Shown here piece after piece: positions 1-7,674 of a stretch of 9,513 nt of DNA. The translations under genes and the position numbers were made by a program. The stretch covers positions 1 to 9,513 of the forward strand of contig CALCOP010000185.1 of NCBI GenBank assembly GCA_937897365.1, written 5' to 3'. The number at the start of each line of letters is the position of its first letter. Position 1 is the stretch's first letter. The DNA is from an uncultured euryarchaeote. Lineage in GTDB: Archaea > Thermoplasmatota > Poseidoniia > Poseidoniales > Poseidoniaceae. The notes beneath the pieces are model-generated. The model did no database searches, had not been told where the DNA came from, and worked only from the letters and a program-made list of their open reading frames with translations.

Positions 1-5
1 TTTCA

Positions 6-680
6 TCAGAATTTTCCGGCTAACCAACGAGGAGAAGGACCCCATCCCGTTGCATCTCCGCCGTGTACTTTGACGAGTTTACCAGCAGAGAAAAGTGATT
101 CAAGCCAAACCAGGAGTTTGGTACCTTCTCGACCACCCAATTGCTTACTTGCAATTTCCTCGATATCTTCGGTCTTGAGGGCAGTTATACCGTATTCACG
201 GACAACCATGTGCAACAATTCTCTCAGCCAAGCTTCGGCCATCGGATCAACACTCATCGCTCCCTGAACGGGCTGAGGAGGGTCCATTTCCTCGAGTGCA
301 GCCATCAATTCAATCGGATCGGGACGAATTGGTGCTTCCAAACCAAGTAGTTCGAGTTCTTCATTAAGATTCAATTGACCTATAGGACGGCGAACAACCG
401 GTATTCGTGAAGGGTCAGGTGTCGGTCCCATGTCAAGTGGCTTTTGACTCAAAGGAGCGTCGCTGTTTTCATCGAATTCACTATCTTCGGAAGGAATATG
501 GATGCCTGAGGTATTGGTTGCACGAACCTCTACAGCAATCGGCATAGTCCATCCGACACCTTCCAAACCGAGTTCGGCGATGTGCTGTCGAACCCAAGAA
601 GCCTCACCTTCAACAAGAACTTGAACATCATGCTCGTCCGAACGGAATCGGTAACGAACCTGTCCACGCAGTTCAGCCAT
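6..680 (-). CDS. Unrecognised protein, possible C-terminal helical/winged-helix domain
   Basis: I do not recognise this 224-residue protein. The N-terminal part (about residues 1-52) reads as short beta strands followed by a helix, with a segment VLVEGEASWV (21-30) that loosely resembles a 'VEG...V' strand-turn-helix found at the start of various archaeal proteins. Residues 53-145 are proline- and acid-rich and probably form a flexible linker. The C-terminal part (about 146-224) is helical and ends in a Gly/Trp/Pro-rich tail (TGWGPSPRWL). It could be a small winged-helix-like fold, but this is inference. There is no signal peptide or membrane segment, so it is likely cytosolic. I prefer the ATG at 680; a TTG at 689 would add three residues. 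No clear Shine-Dalgarno precedes either. It lies 56 bases after acnA on the same strand. Its stop overlaps an ATG (TGATG, positions 8-4) that probably starts a coupled gene leaving the window at the left edge. Confidence 0.7.
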   Translation of the reverse strand: MAELRGQVRYRFRSDEHDVQVLVEGEASWVRQHIAELGLEGVGWTMPIAVEVRATNTSGIHIPSEDSEFDENSDAPLSQKPLDMGPTPDPSRIPVVRRPIGQLNLNEELELLGLEAPIRPDPIELMAALEEMDPPQPVQGAMSVDPMAEAWLRELLHMVVREYGITALKTEDIEEIASKQLGGREGTKLLVWLESLFSAGKLVKVHGGDATGWGPSPRWLAGKF

Positions 681-736
681 CAATCTCAATCCATTGTGAA
701 GTGTGTAATCAACTTGGCGATAGGGTCGTTCGCTGT

Positions 737-3406
737 TTACTCTGATTTTGCAAGTTGGCGTAAGACCGTGTGGAGAATTCCTCCATTACGGTAATAGTCA
801 ACTTCTACAGGGGTGTCGAGACGTACTTGTGCTTGGAATGAAGATGTATTGCCATTTGGATGCTTTGCAGTAATCTCCAAAATCTCAAGAGGTTGAACTT
901 CATCATTTACGGGAATCGAGTAAAATTCGGTTCCATCCAAGCCAAGGGACTCATGAGATTCACCTTCCATAAAAGTCAACGGTAGAACTCCCATTCCAAC
1001 AAGGTTTGAACGGTGAATACGTTCGAATGATGTAGCAATGACTGCCTTTACGCCGAGAAGGTATGTGCCTTTCGCTGCCCAATCTCGGGATGAACCAGTT
1101 CCATACTGACTTCCAGCAAGAACGACTTTCGCACCATCATAAGACTGAGCAGCATCGTATACTGAGACCACTTCGCCGGTATTGAAATCCAAAGCGTAGC
1201 CCCCTTCAGTGCCAGGTGCCATCTGATTGCGAATACGAACATTCGCAAACGTACCCCGCATCATAATTTCATGGTTACCCCTTCGGCTTCCGAATGAATT
1301 GAAATCTTTCTTTTTGATATTACGTTCAATCAACCATTTTCCTGCCGGTCCTGCGGCAGGGAAAGCCCCCGCGGGAGAAATGTGATCAGTAGTGATAGAA
1401 TCTCCCAACTTCAAGAGAACCCGAGCATTATCGATTCTTGTGATTGGTTGCGGTTGTGCAGAGAGGCCTGAAAAGAACGTCGGTAGTCGAATGTAGGTCG
1501 AGTCACTGTGCCAAGGATAAAGCGGGCTTGGTTCAGATGGAATGCTGTCCCATCGAGGTTCATTCATCGCATCAGCATAGCGTTGCCTAAACATTTGAGG
1601 CGTGATGACTTTCAATGCTTCAGCAAGTTGCTCATCGCTCGGCCAAATTTCGCTCAGCATAACTGGTGTGCCATCGGGAGATGTCCCTACTGGTTCGGTG
1701 GTCAAATCGACTTCAAGTGAACCAGCTAATGCATAAGCGACAACGAGTGGTGGGCTTGCTAAATATGAAGCCTTAACTTTACCATGAACTCTGCCTTCAA
1801 AATTACGGTTGCCAGAAATTACCGAGCCAACGATAAGGCCTGCTTCATCAATTGCTGCTTCAATCTCTTCCGGAATCGGGCCAGAATTACCTATGCATGT
1901 CGTGCAACCATAGCCGACAACATTGAATCCAAGCGCATTCAAATCTTCCTGAAGTCCAGATGCTTCGTAGTATTCAGTAACGACTCGACTACCCGGTGCA
2001 AGAGATGTTTTGACCCAGGGTTTAACCTCCAAACCGCGCGCACGTGCATTGCGTGCAAGAAGACCTGCTGCAAGCATAACATCAGGGTTTGAAGTATTGG
2101 TACATGATGTAATCGCTGCAATGACGACATCGCCGTGGTTGAGGTCGAATGTATGGCCGTTTCGCTCTACAAGAGCACCGTTTGAAAGTTGTTCAGGCGA
2201 AAGTCCGTGTCCGTGATGTCCGAGTTTGAATGTAAGTGATTCGTCGAAATGATGTTTCATGTCCGACAAATCAACACGATCTTGGGGTCGCTTTGGACCT
2301 GCAAGAGCAGGTTGAACAGTTGAAAGGTCAAGTTCCAAGGTATCGGTGTATGATTTCTCCGCATTGTCTGGCGAATACCAGAGACCTTGAGCACGAGAAT
2401 AGGCTTCAACACCAGCTATGGCATCATCATCTCGACCGGTCAATCGCATGTACTCAAGCGTGCGTTCATCAACCGGAAAGAATCCACAGGTAGCACCATA
2501 CTCGGGAGCCATGTTCGCAATTGTTGCTCGGTCTGCTAATGAGAGAGCGACCATTCCAGATCCGAAAAACTCGACAAACTTTCCAACAACACCATGCTCT
2601 CGAAGAATCTCAACAATTCTCAATGTCATATCTGTTGCAGTGACACCTGGATTGAGTGCACCAACCAGCCGCATCCCAACCACGTCCGGTGCAAGCATGT
2701 AAATCGGTTGGCCGAGCATGACCGCTTCAGCTTCAATTCCACCTACCCCCCAACCAAGCACGCCAAGGCCGTTAATCATCGTCGTGTGAGAATCTGTTCC
2801 AACCAATGTGTCAGCAAGCCAAATGCCGTTTTCTTGACGTGCAACACTTGCGAGGTATTCCAAATTAACTTGATGAACAATACCTCGTGAAGGAGGGACT
2901 GCTTGGAAATTATCGAGCGATTGTTGGCCCCATTTTAGAAACGTGTAACGCTCCATATTTCGATGATACTCAATATCGAGATTGAGTTGAAGAGCATCAC
3001 TGTTGCCACCATCAATATCAACCTGCACAGAATGATCAATGACCAAATCAACTGGAACTTGAGGGTTGACTTTCTCTGGGTCACCACCCATCTCGACCAT
3101 GGCATCGCGCAATGCTGCTAAATCGACGACAGCTGGAACACCGGTGAAATCCTGCAGGATGACTCGAGACGGGCGAAATGGAATTTCACCGCGTTCACCT
3201 TTCGGAGTCCAACCTGCAATGTTCCGAATGTCTTCATCACGAATGAGAAAACCATCATGGCCCCGTAACGCACCCTCGAGGAGAATACGAATTGAATAGG
3301 GTAATGAGGAGGTGTCTATGCCATTTTCATCAAGTCCGTCAAGAGCGAAATAGTCTCCACCAACGGAGAGACTACGACGCGCGTTGTACGAATCGAGTGG
3401 CGTCAT
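737..3406 (-). CDS. acnA: Aconitate hydratase, bacterial AcnA/IRP1 type
   Basis: Interconverts citrate and isocitrate via cis-aconitate in the cytosolic citric acid cycle, using a [4Fe-4S] cluster. The 889-residue length matches AcnA (about 890). Three cluster cysteines are present: C435 in TSCTNTS, and C501 and C504 in GYGCTTCIGNSGP; these are the same residue numbers as in E. coli AcnA. Other family signatures are DSHTTMINGLGVLGWGVGG (205-223), the SGNRNFEGR segment (531-539), GDSITTDHISPAG at the start of the swivel domain (668-680), GSRRGNHEIMMRGTF (706-720) and QYGTGSSRDWAAKG (767-780). The order of three cluster domains followed by the swivel domain is that of AcnA, not AcnB. No part is missing, so it should be active. 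The ATG at 3406 starts the usual AcnA N-terminus. It lies 77 bases after the cyclophilin gene on the same strand, so it may share its transcript or have its own promoter. AcnD (2-methylcitrate dehydratase) is a relative, but nothing propionate-related is nearby. Confidence 0.97.
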   Translation of the reverse strand: MTPLDSYNARRSLSVGGDYFALDGLDENGIDTSSLPYSIRILLEGALRGHDGFLIRDEDIRNIAGWTPKGERGEIPFRPSRVILQDFTGVPAVVDLAALRDAMVEMGGDPEKVNPQVPVDLVIDHSVQVDIDGGNSDALQLNLDIEYHRNMERYTFLKWGQQSLDNFQAVPPSRGIVHQVNLEYLASVARQENGIWLADTLVGTDSHTTMINGLGVLGWGVGGIEAEAVMLGQPIYMLAPDVVGMRLVGALNPGVTATDMTLRIVEILREHGVVGKFVEFFGSGMVALSLADRATIANMAPEYGATCGFFPVDERTLEYMRLTGRDDDAIAGVEAYSRAQGLWYSPDNAEKSYTDTLELDLSTVQPALAGPKRPQDRVDLSDMKHHFDESLTFKLGHHGHGLSPEQLSNGALVERNGHTFDLNHGDVVIAAITSCTNTSNPDVMLAAGLLARNARARGLEVKPWVKTSLAPGSRVVTEYYEASGLQEDLNALGFNVVGYGCTTCIGNSGPIPEEIEAAIDEAGLIVGSVISGNRNFEGRVHGKVKASYLASPPLVVAYALAGSLEVDLTTEPVGTSPDGTPVMLSEIWPSDEQLAEALKVITPQMFRQRYADAMNEPRWDSIPSEPSPLYPWHSDSTYIRLPTFFSGLSAQPQPITRIDNARVLLKLGDSITTDHISPAGAFPAAGPAGKWLIERNIKKKDFNSFGSRRGNHEIMMRGTFANVRIRNQMAPGTEGGYALDFNTGEVVSVYDAAQSYDGAKVVLAGSQYGTGSSRDWAAKGTYLLGVKAVIATSFERIHRSNLVGMGVLPLTFMEGESHESLGLDGTEFYSIPVNDEVQPLEILEITAKHPNGNTSSFQAQVRLDTPVEVDYYRNGGILHTVLRQLAKSE

Positions 3407-3445
3407 GTTTCAAGCCATTCGGCCATCATCTATGAACAAAACCCT

Positions 3446-3458
3446 TCACAAAGTGTGA
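3446..3458. promoter_or_regulatory. Inverted repeat upstream of acnA
   Basis: A perfect 5-bp inverted repeat with a 3-base spacer, TCACA-AAG-TGTGA, lies 40-52 bases upstream of the acnA ATG in the 77-base gap after the cyclophilin gene. It could be an operator for acnA or a small hairpin in the intercistronic RNA. No protein is known to me for this site, and a repeat this short can arise by chance. Confidence 0.25.
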
Positions 3459-3483
3459 GAACTCAGTTGAAATCTAGCCTAAA

Positions 3484-4623
3484 TCACCAAAACTGATACC
3501 ATGGGTCGCTTGAATCACTACCTGCAATACTAGCGCTAACAACCGTTACCGGATAAGTTGAAAGTTTATTTTGATCGCTACAGGAACTTTCCGAAGAGCC
3601 ACAACCAACTTGTGAAATCTGGTCAATCACTTCAACACCAGTCGTTTCTGTGCCATCGATAAGACCCTTGTAAGCAATACCAAATGCGGTGTATTGATCA
3701 TCAAGAGAGTAAGCCCCGGTTGAGTCGACGAGGTAAAATTGCGAACCTGCCGAATTATCGTTCGATGAGCGAGCAGCCGCAATTACTCCTGGGTCATGGG
3801 TTTGACCAAACTCTGCTGGAATGACCCAATCTGTCATTTGATTTTCACATTCGCTCGATTCTGAAAAGCCCGAACTTGCACAATAACCGAAGTATTTTCC
3901 AGCATGCCCACCTGTTCCGTCACGATTTTCAAAATCACCGCCTTGAATCATAAAACCATCAACAATGCGATGGAAGATGGTATTGTCATACCGCCCTGCA
4001 TCCGTATTGGCTCGGAAACTTTCAGCGTGCATCGGAGTTGCTTCTTCATACAGTTGAATCCAAATCGTGCCTTCATGGAAAACCCCGTCTGTATCGGTCC
4101 AAGTCAGTTCCATAATCACATCACCGACAGAAACAGATTTTGGTTGAGCAAGTATTCCTAAACCTGCCAAAATAAGAATAAGGCTGGCTACAAATGCAAA
4201 CATTCCAGCAACGGTCGGTGTACCATCGTTCATCATACGAGGAATTACACTCTCACTGATTCGCTTGTCCTGCATTTCATTGAGAACATTATTGTAAGCG
4301 TTGTTTGAGTTCTTATCTTTTGGATTCATTTTTACAGAATCGCGTAGTAGAGAAGCCGCCTTTCTATACTCGGATTTCGAATTTGTTCGTTGAGCAATTT
4401 TGTGTGTCGCTTCACCGGCAAGTCGTAGGGTGGTAGGATGCGAGCCAGATGCGTCGATTTCACGAAGCGCGATGAGAGCACCCTCGGGTTTGCCTTGAGT
4501 AATCAATTTCTCTGCTCTTTTCCAAGTGCTCTTCCGAACCTCTTCTGAATCAAAAGGGGTTTTTTTCTGAACTTTCTCGACATCGAGCGTAATTTTGGAG
4601 GGCTTGTCAGCAGTATCCGCCAT
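3484..4623 (-). CDS. Membrane-anchored cyclophilin-type peptidyl-prolyl isomerase with N-terminal helical (TPR-like) region
   Basis: Catalyses cis-trans isomerisation of Xaa-Pro bonds, probably assisting folding of proteins outside the membrane. The 379-residue chain has three parts. Residues 30-120 are helical, with alternating Ala/Leu spacing like tetratricopeptide repeats. One hydrophobic segment at about 136-159 (VAGMFAFVASLILILAGLGI) is preceded by basic residues, which puts the N-terminus inside and the C-terminus outside. Residues 165-365 are a cyclophilin domain. It has YDNTIFHRIVDGFMIQGGDF (212-231), with R219 and Q227 matching catalytic R55 and Q63 of human cyclophilin A, and the second core motif NSAGSQFYLV (290-299). 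The cyclosporin-contacting Trp121 equivalent is Ser306, so strong cyclosporin binding is not expected. C248/C259 and C341/C348 lie on the outer side and could form disulfides. The start ATG at 4623 abuts the divergent region shared with korA. The TPR assignment is by eye only. Confidence 0.92.
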   Translation of the reverse strand: MADTADKPSKITLDVEKVQKKTPFDSEEVRKSTWKRAEKLITQGKPEGALIALREIDASGSHPTTLRLAGEATHKIAQRTNSKSEYRKAASLLRDSVKMNPKDKNSNNAYNNVLNEMQDKRISESVIPRMMNDGTPTVAGMFAFVASLILILAGLGILAQPKSVSVGDVIMELTWTDTDGVFHEGTIWIQLYEEATPMHAESFRANTDAGRYDNTIFHRIVDGFMIQGGDFENRDGTGGHAGKYFGYCASSGFSESSECENQMTDWVIPAEFGQTHDPGVIAAARSSNDNSAGSQFYLVDSTGAYSLDDQYTAFGIAYKGLIDGTETTGVEVIDQISQVGCGSSESSCSDQNKLSTYPVTVVSASIAGSDSSDPWYQFW

Positions 4624-4813
4624 GAACCCCCGAGAAGGGGAGAGGTTTTGAGCATCACGGCAAAAAACAAAGCCATTTTAGCGCAGAAGAAAGATAGAAT
4701 TACATGTTTATTTGCGAACCGCCGCATCAACATGTTCAAAGGGTGCGTGTGGAACCCGACGCTGAGAGACGCAGTGTCGAATGACAGTATTTTCTCTCGG
4801 GGGACAGCATACG
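4624..4813. promoter_or_regulatory. Divergent intergenic region between the cyclophilin gene and korA
   Basis: These 190 bases must hold the promoters for leftward (cyclophilin) and rightward (korAB) transcription. Possible archaeal TATA-like stretches are TTTATTTG at 4707-4714 for the plus strand and the minus-strand reading of 4673-4680 (TAAAATGG) for the cyclophilin gene. Neither is a strong match. The heptamer ACATGTT occurs at 4702-4708 and 4730-4736, each containing the palindrome ACATGT, 28 bases apart. A small CCCC-GAGAA-GGGG inverted repeat at 4628-4640 would lie in the cyclophilin leader. No small gene is visible here. Confidence 0.4.
4702..4736. repeat. Paired ACATGTT heptamers in the divergent promoter region
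   Basis: Two copies of ACATGTT start at 4702 and 4730. Because each contains the palindrome ACATGT, the pair is both a direct repeat and an inverted repeat (ACATGTT ... AACATGT). A spacing of 28 bases, a little under three helical turns, would suit a dimeric regulator acting on both divergent genes. The role is inferred only from position and symmetry. Confidence 0.3.
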
Positions 4814-6601
4814 ATGGAAACCATTGCCAACGATTTCACCATCAATATCGCAACGGCAAACGGTACGGGTTCGCAGTCTGCTAACCTGATTCTGCTTCAA
4901 TCTCTGTTTGAAATGGGCGTCCCTGTAAGCGGGAAAAACATGTTCCCCTCGAATATTTCTGGTCTCCCCACATGGTATATCGTCCGGCTTTCCAACCACG
5001 GCTATCAAGCACCCGGAAATCGCACACACATTCAGGTCTTGGTGAATCCAGCCACGTGGCATGAAGACTTGGAAAGTCTTGAACCTGGTTCTGTCGTTAT
5101 TTGGAACGAAAATGCCAAGATGGAAATGACTCGTGATGATATTATTTCCTATCCAATTCCAATGTCTAAATTGGCTCGAACAATCAATCCAAAAATCGCT
5201 AAACTTGTTACCAATATCATCTATGTTGGCGTTCTTGCAGAAATTCTTGGGATTGACCAAGATGAACTTGAGGCAGCAGTTGCAAAGCAGTTCAAAGGGA
5301 AGGCGACTGCAATTGAACTCAACATTACTGCTCTTGGACTTGGCCGAGATTACTTCAAAGAAAACCTCACTAAAAGTGATCCTTACGTTGTTGAAAAGCG
5401 ACCCATTGAGAAACCACAATTTTTCATCGAAGGGAATGAAGCGGCCGCTCTTGGTTGCATCTATGGCGGTGTTCAAATGCTTGCTTGGTATCCAATTACA
5501 CCGTCTTCCTCTCTCGCTGAAGGTATCATTAACTACATTCCTCAACTTCGTACCGACGATGATGGAAAAGTAACCTGTGCAGTGGTTCAAGCGGAAGACG
5601 AACTGGCAGCTGCAGGAATGGTACTCGGTGCTGGATGGGCCGGTGGCCGAGGCATGACGGCAACTTCTGGACCTGGAATATCGCTCATGCAGGAATTCAT
5701 TGGATTGGGATACTTTGCAGAGATTCCATCCGTCTTTTGGGATGTTGTTCGTGTTGGACCTTCTACAGGTTTGCCAACCCGAACTCAGCAATCTGACATC
5801 ACCATGTTGTATGAAGGAAGCCATGGTGATACTCAACACATCGTACTCATCCCCGGAACGGTCGAAGAGTGTTTTGAATATGGATGGCGAACATTTGACT
5901 ATGCTGAGCGATTCCAAACTCCGATCTTTGTCCTGAGTGATTTGGATTTAGGAATGAATCGATGGGCGTGTGATGGATTTGAATATCCTGACCAACCAAT
6001 GGACCGAGGAAAAGTTGTTCGAGATCGAGACATGTTTGAGGCATTCGAAGAATTTGGCCGTTATCTCGATGTTGATGGCGATGGAATCCCATATCGCACG
6101 CTTCCTGGCTCAGGTATGGATCCTATCCTTTATCGAGGAACTGGCCACAATACAAAGGGACAATATTCTGAAAAACCTCATGATTATTACGATCTCATGA
6201 TGAGATTGAGAAGGAAGATTGATGGTGCTCGGGACGAGTTGCCAGCACCAATCATTCGCGAAGAAAAAGAATGTCAGGTTGGAATTATTTACCTTGGAAG
6301 CATGGAAAATACAATTCAAGAGATTGACGATCTCCTCGAAGAAACTGGTATCAAAGTAAGCCAATGCAGAGTTCGCGCACTTCCAATGCACAGTGAAATC
6401 GAAAATTTCATTCGCCGACATGAAGTTACAGTCGTTCTCGAAATAAATAGAGATGGTCAGTTGTATGGTATTCTCAGAAAAGAATTACCCAATGAACTCA
6501 TCCCCAAAGTCCTTTCAGTTGCTTACAGCGATGGTATACCTCCACGTGCTAAAATTTATTTTGAACGGATTCTTGAAGTCCTCAAGGAGGTTGGGAAATG
6601 A
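4814..6601 (+). CDS. korA: 2-oxoacid:ferredoxin oxidoreductase, fused gamma-alpha subunit (KorA type)
   Basis: Large subunit of a two-subunit enzyme that oxidatively decarboxylates a 2-oxoacid to acyl-CoA and reduces ferredoxin, most likely 2-oxoglutarate to succinyl-CoA. At about 595 residues it is a gamma-alpha fusion, as in the Sulfolobus-type enzyme. The gamma domain (about 6-190) has NGTGSQSAN (16-24) and KNMFPSNISGLPTW (41-54). The alpha part begins near 205 (FIEGNEA) and carries the family motif YPITPSS (226-232) and GLPTRTQQSD (319-328). The rest contributes the pyrimidine-binding and C-terminal domains. It has no iron-sulfur cysteines; the cluster and thiamine diphosphate are in korB. 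I prefer the ATG at 4814, because family similarity begins just after it (NDFTINIA) and a GGGGGA lies 9 bases upstream. An in-frame ATG at 4781 would add 11 residues of no family character. Its stop overlaps the korB start in ATGA. Substrate preference (2-oxoglutarate or pyruvate) cannot be read from sequence alone. Confidence 0.95.
   Translation: METIANDFTINIATANGTGSQSANLILLQSLFEMGVPVSGKNMFPSNISGLPTWYIVRLSNHGYQAPGNRTHIQVLVNPATWHEDLESLEPGSVVIWNENAKMEMTRDDIISYPIPMSKLARTINPKIAKLVTNIIYVGVLAEILGIDQDELEAAVAKQFKGKATAIELNITALGLGRDYFKENLTKSDPYVVEKRPIEKPQFFIEGNEAAALGCIYGGVQMLAWYPITPSSSLAEGIINYIPQLRTDDDGKVTCAVVQAEDELAAAGMVLGAGWAGGRGMTATSGPGISLMQEFIGLGYFAEIPSVFWDVVRVGPSTGLPTRTQQSDITMLYEGSHGDTQHIVLIPGTVEECFEYGWRTFDYAERFQTPIFVLSDLDLGMNRWACDGFEYPDQPMDRGKVVRDRDMFEAFEEFGRYLDVDGDGIPYRTLPGSGMDPILYRGTGHNTKGQYSEKPHDYYDLMMRLRRKIDGARDELPAPIIREEKECQVGIIYLGSMENTIQEIDDLLEETGIKVSQCRVRALPMHSEIENFIRRHEVTVVLEINRDGQLYGILRKELPNELIPKVLSVAYSDGIPPRAKIYFERILEVLKEVGK
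6584..6591 (+). promoter_or_regulatory. Ribosome binding site for korB
   Basis: AAGGAGGT, a near-perfect Shine-Dalgarno sequence, lies inside the last codons of korA and ends 6 bases before the korB ATG at 6598. With the 4-base stop/start overlap it supports coupled, near-equal translation of the two subunits. It is much stronger than any signal in front of the other genes here. Confidence 0.8.
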
Positions 6602-7653
6602 GCGATAGACCAAAGCGTGCAGCACGAGCGATTAAACTGAACATGCTCGATGAACCGAAGGACAGTTACACTGGAGGGAAATCCTCTCTTTGTCCTGGTT
6701 GTGGACACGACCAAATCTCCAACGTCATCATTACTGCGGCGTGGGAAAATGGAATTGAACCACATCGAGTTGCGAAAATGTCAGGTATTGGATGTTCCTC
6801 AAAAACTCCAGCATACTATCTTGGTCAATCTCATGGATTCAATACCGTTCACGGCCGAATGCCATCGGTAACAACCGGTGCTTATTCGGTCAACAAAGAT
6901 TTACTCTACATCGGCGTTTCCGGTGACGGAGATTCAGCCTCAATCGGTATAGGTCAACTGATTCACGCCATTCGACGGAACATGGATATGGTATACATCA
7001 TTGAAAACAACGGCGTATACGGTTTAACGAAAGGCCAATACTCCGCGACTGCAGACATCGGCTCTAAGAAGAAGAAAGGTGCGCCAAATGAAACGCAGCC
7101 AATCGACTTGTGTGCTCTTGCTATCAATTTGGGTTGCTCTTTTGTTGCTCGTTCGTTTTCGGGTTCCAAGAAACAACTGGGCTCCCTACTCAAGGCAGCT
7201 ATGTCGCACAAAGGATTCGCCCTTATCGACGTCATTAGCCCCTGTGTTACTTTCAACAACAACGATGAGTCAATGCGTTCATATGGATACGTCAAAGATA
7301 ACGAAATTACGCTTCACATGACAGACTACATTCCTCACTTTAATCCCGTTCAAGAAGTCGAAGTTCCAGAAGGGCACTTCACAGACATCACACTGCATGA
7401 TGGTTCAACTATACGACTGGAAACAATTTCTGCAGAACACGACCCAGGGAATGCTGTTGCTGCATTAACAGCTTTACATGAGGCTGAGATGAATAAGAAA
7501 CACGTCACTGGACTTCTGTATTTTGACAGTTCAAAGCCCTCTTTAGCGGAAGACATGGATTTGGTTGATACTCCACTGGTCGATGTCCCAGATACAGTAC
7601 TAAGACCTTCAAAAGATACGCTCGATAAGATCAATGCTGTATTGCACAGTTAG
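6598..7653 (+). CDS. korB: 2-oxoacid:ferredoxin oxidoreductase, beta subunit (KorB type)
   Basis: Catalytic beta subunit holding thiamine diphosphate and one [4Fe-4S] cluster, partner of korA. The cluster cysteines are C32 and C35 (LCPGCGH), C66 (GIGCSSK) and C216 (ISPCVTF). The 31- and 150-residue gaps match the four ligands known in the Sulfolobus enzyme (31 and 151). The thiamine diphosphate/magnesium motif runs from GDGD (109-112) to NN (137-138), followed by YGLTKGQYSAT (141-151). There are no ferredoxin-like CxxCxxC clusters, so there is no fused delta domain. This is the simple two-subunit form found in aerobic archaea and many aerobic bacteria. At 351 residues it is longer than the Sulfolobus subunit (about 305); the extra length is an N-terminal lead of about 30 residues and a C-terminal tail after about 300. 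A Lys-rich loop (157-160) after the cofactor motif is usual for this subfamily. It ends 21 bases before the convergent glutaredoxin gene. Confidence 0.96.
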   Translation: MSDRPKRAARAIKLNMLDEPKDSYTGGKSSLCPGCGHDQISNVIITAAWENGIEPHRVAKMSGIGCSSKTPAYYLGQSHGFNTVHGRMPSVTTGAYSVNKDLLYIGVSGDGDSASIGIGQLIHAIRRNMDMVYIIENNGVYGLTKGQYSATADIGSKKKKGAPNETQPIDLCALAINLGCSFVARSFSGSKKQLGSLLKAAMSHKGFALIDVISPCVTFNNNDESMRSYGYVKDNEITLHMTDYIPHFNPVQEVEVPEGHFTDITLHDGSTIRLETISAEHDPGNAVAALTALHEAEMNKKHVTGLLYFDSSKPSLAEDMDLVDTPLVDVPDTVLRPSKDTLDKINAVLHS

Positions 7654-7674
7654 GCGATTTCAAGATTTATTGAG

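Noticed and set aside
4736..5917. 393-codon open frame on the minus strand opposite korA
   Set aside because: It is fully antisense to a gene with unmistakable oxidoreductase motifs, and its protein is rich in Cys, Ser, Asn and Phe with no recognisable domain. It is a shadow frame.
7060..7083. Lys-rich run in KorB (SKKKKGAP) as an unusual insertion
   Set aside because: A basic loop directly after the thiamine-binding motif is common in this KorB subfamily.
7654..7674. Possible bidirectional terminator between korB and the glutaredoxin gene
   Set aside because: Only a 4-bp TCAA...TTGA repeat and a short AT stretch are present, with no solid stem or T-run.
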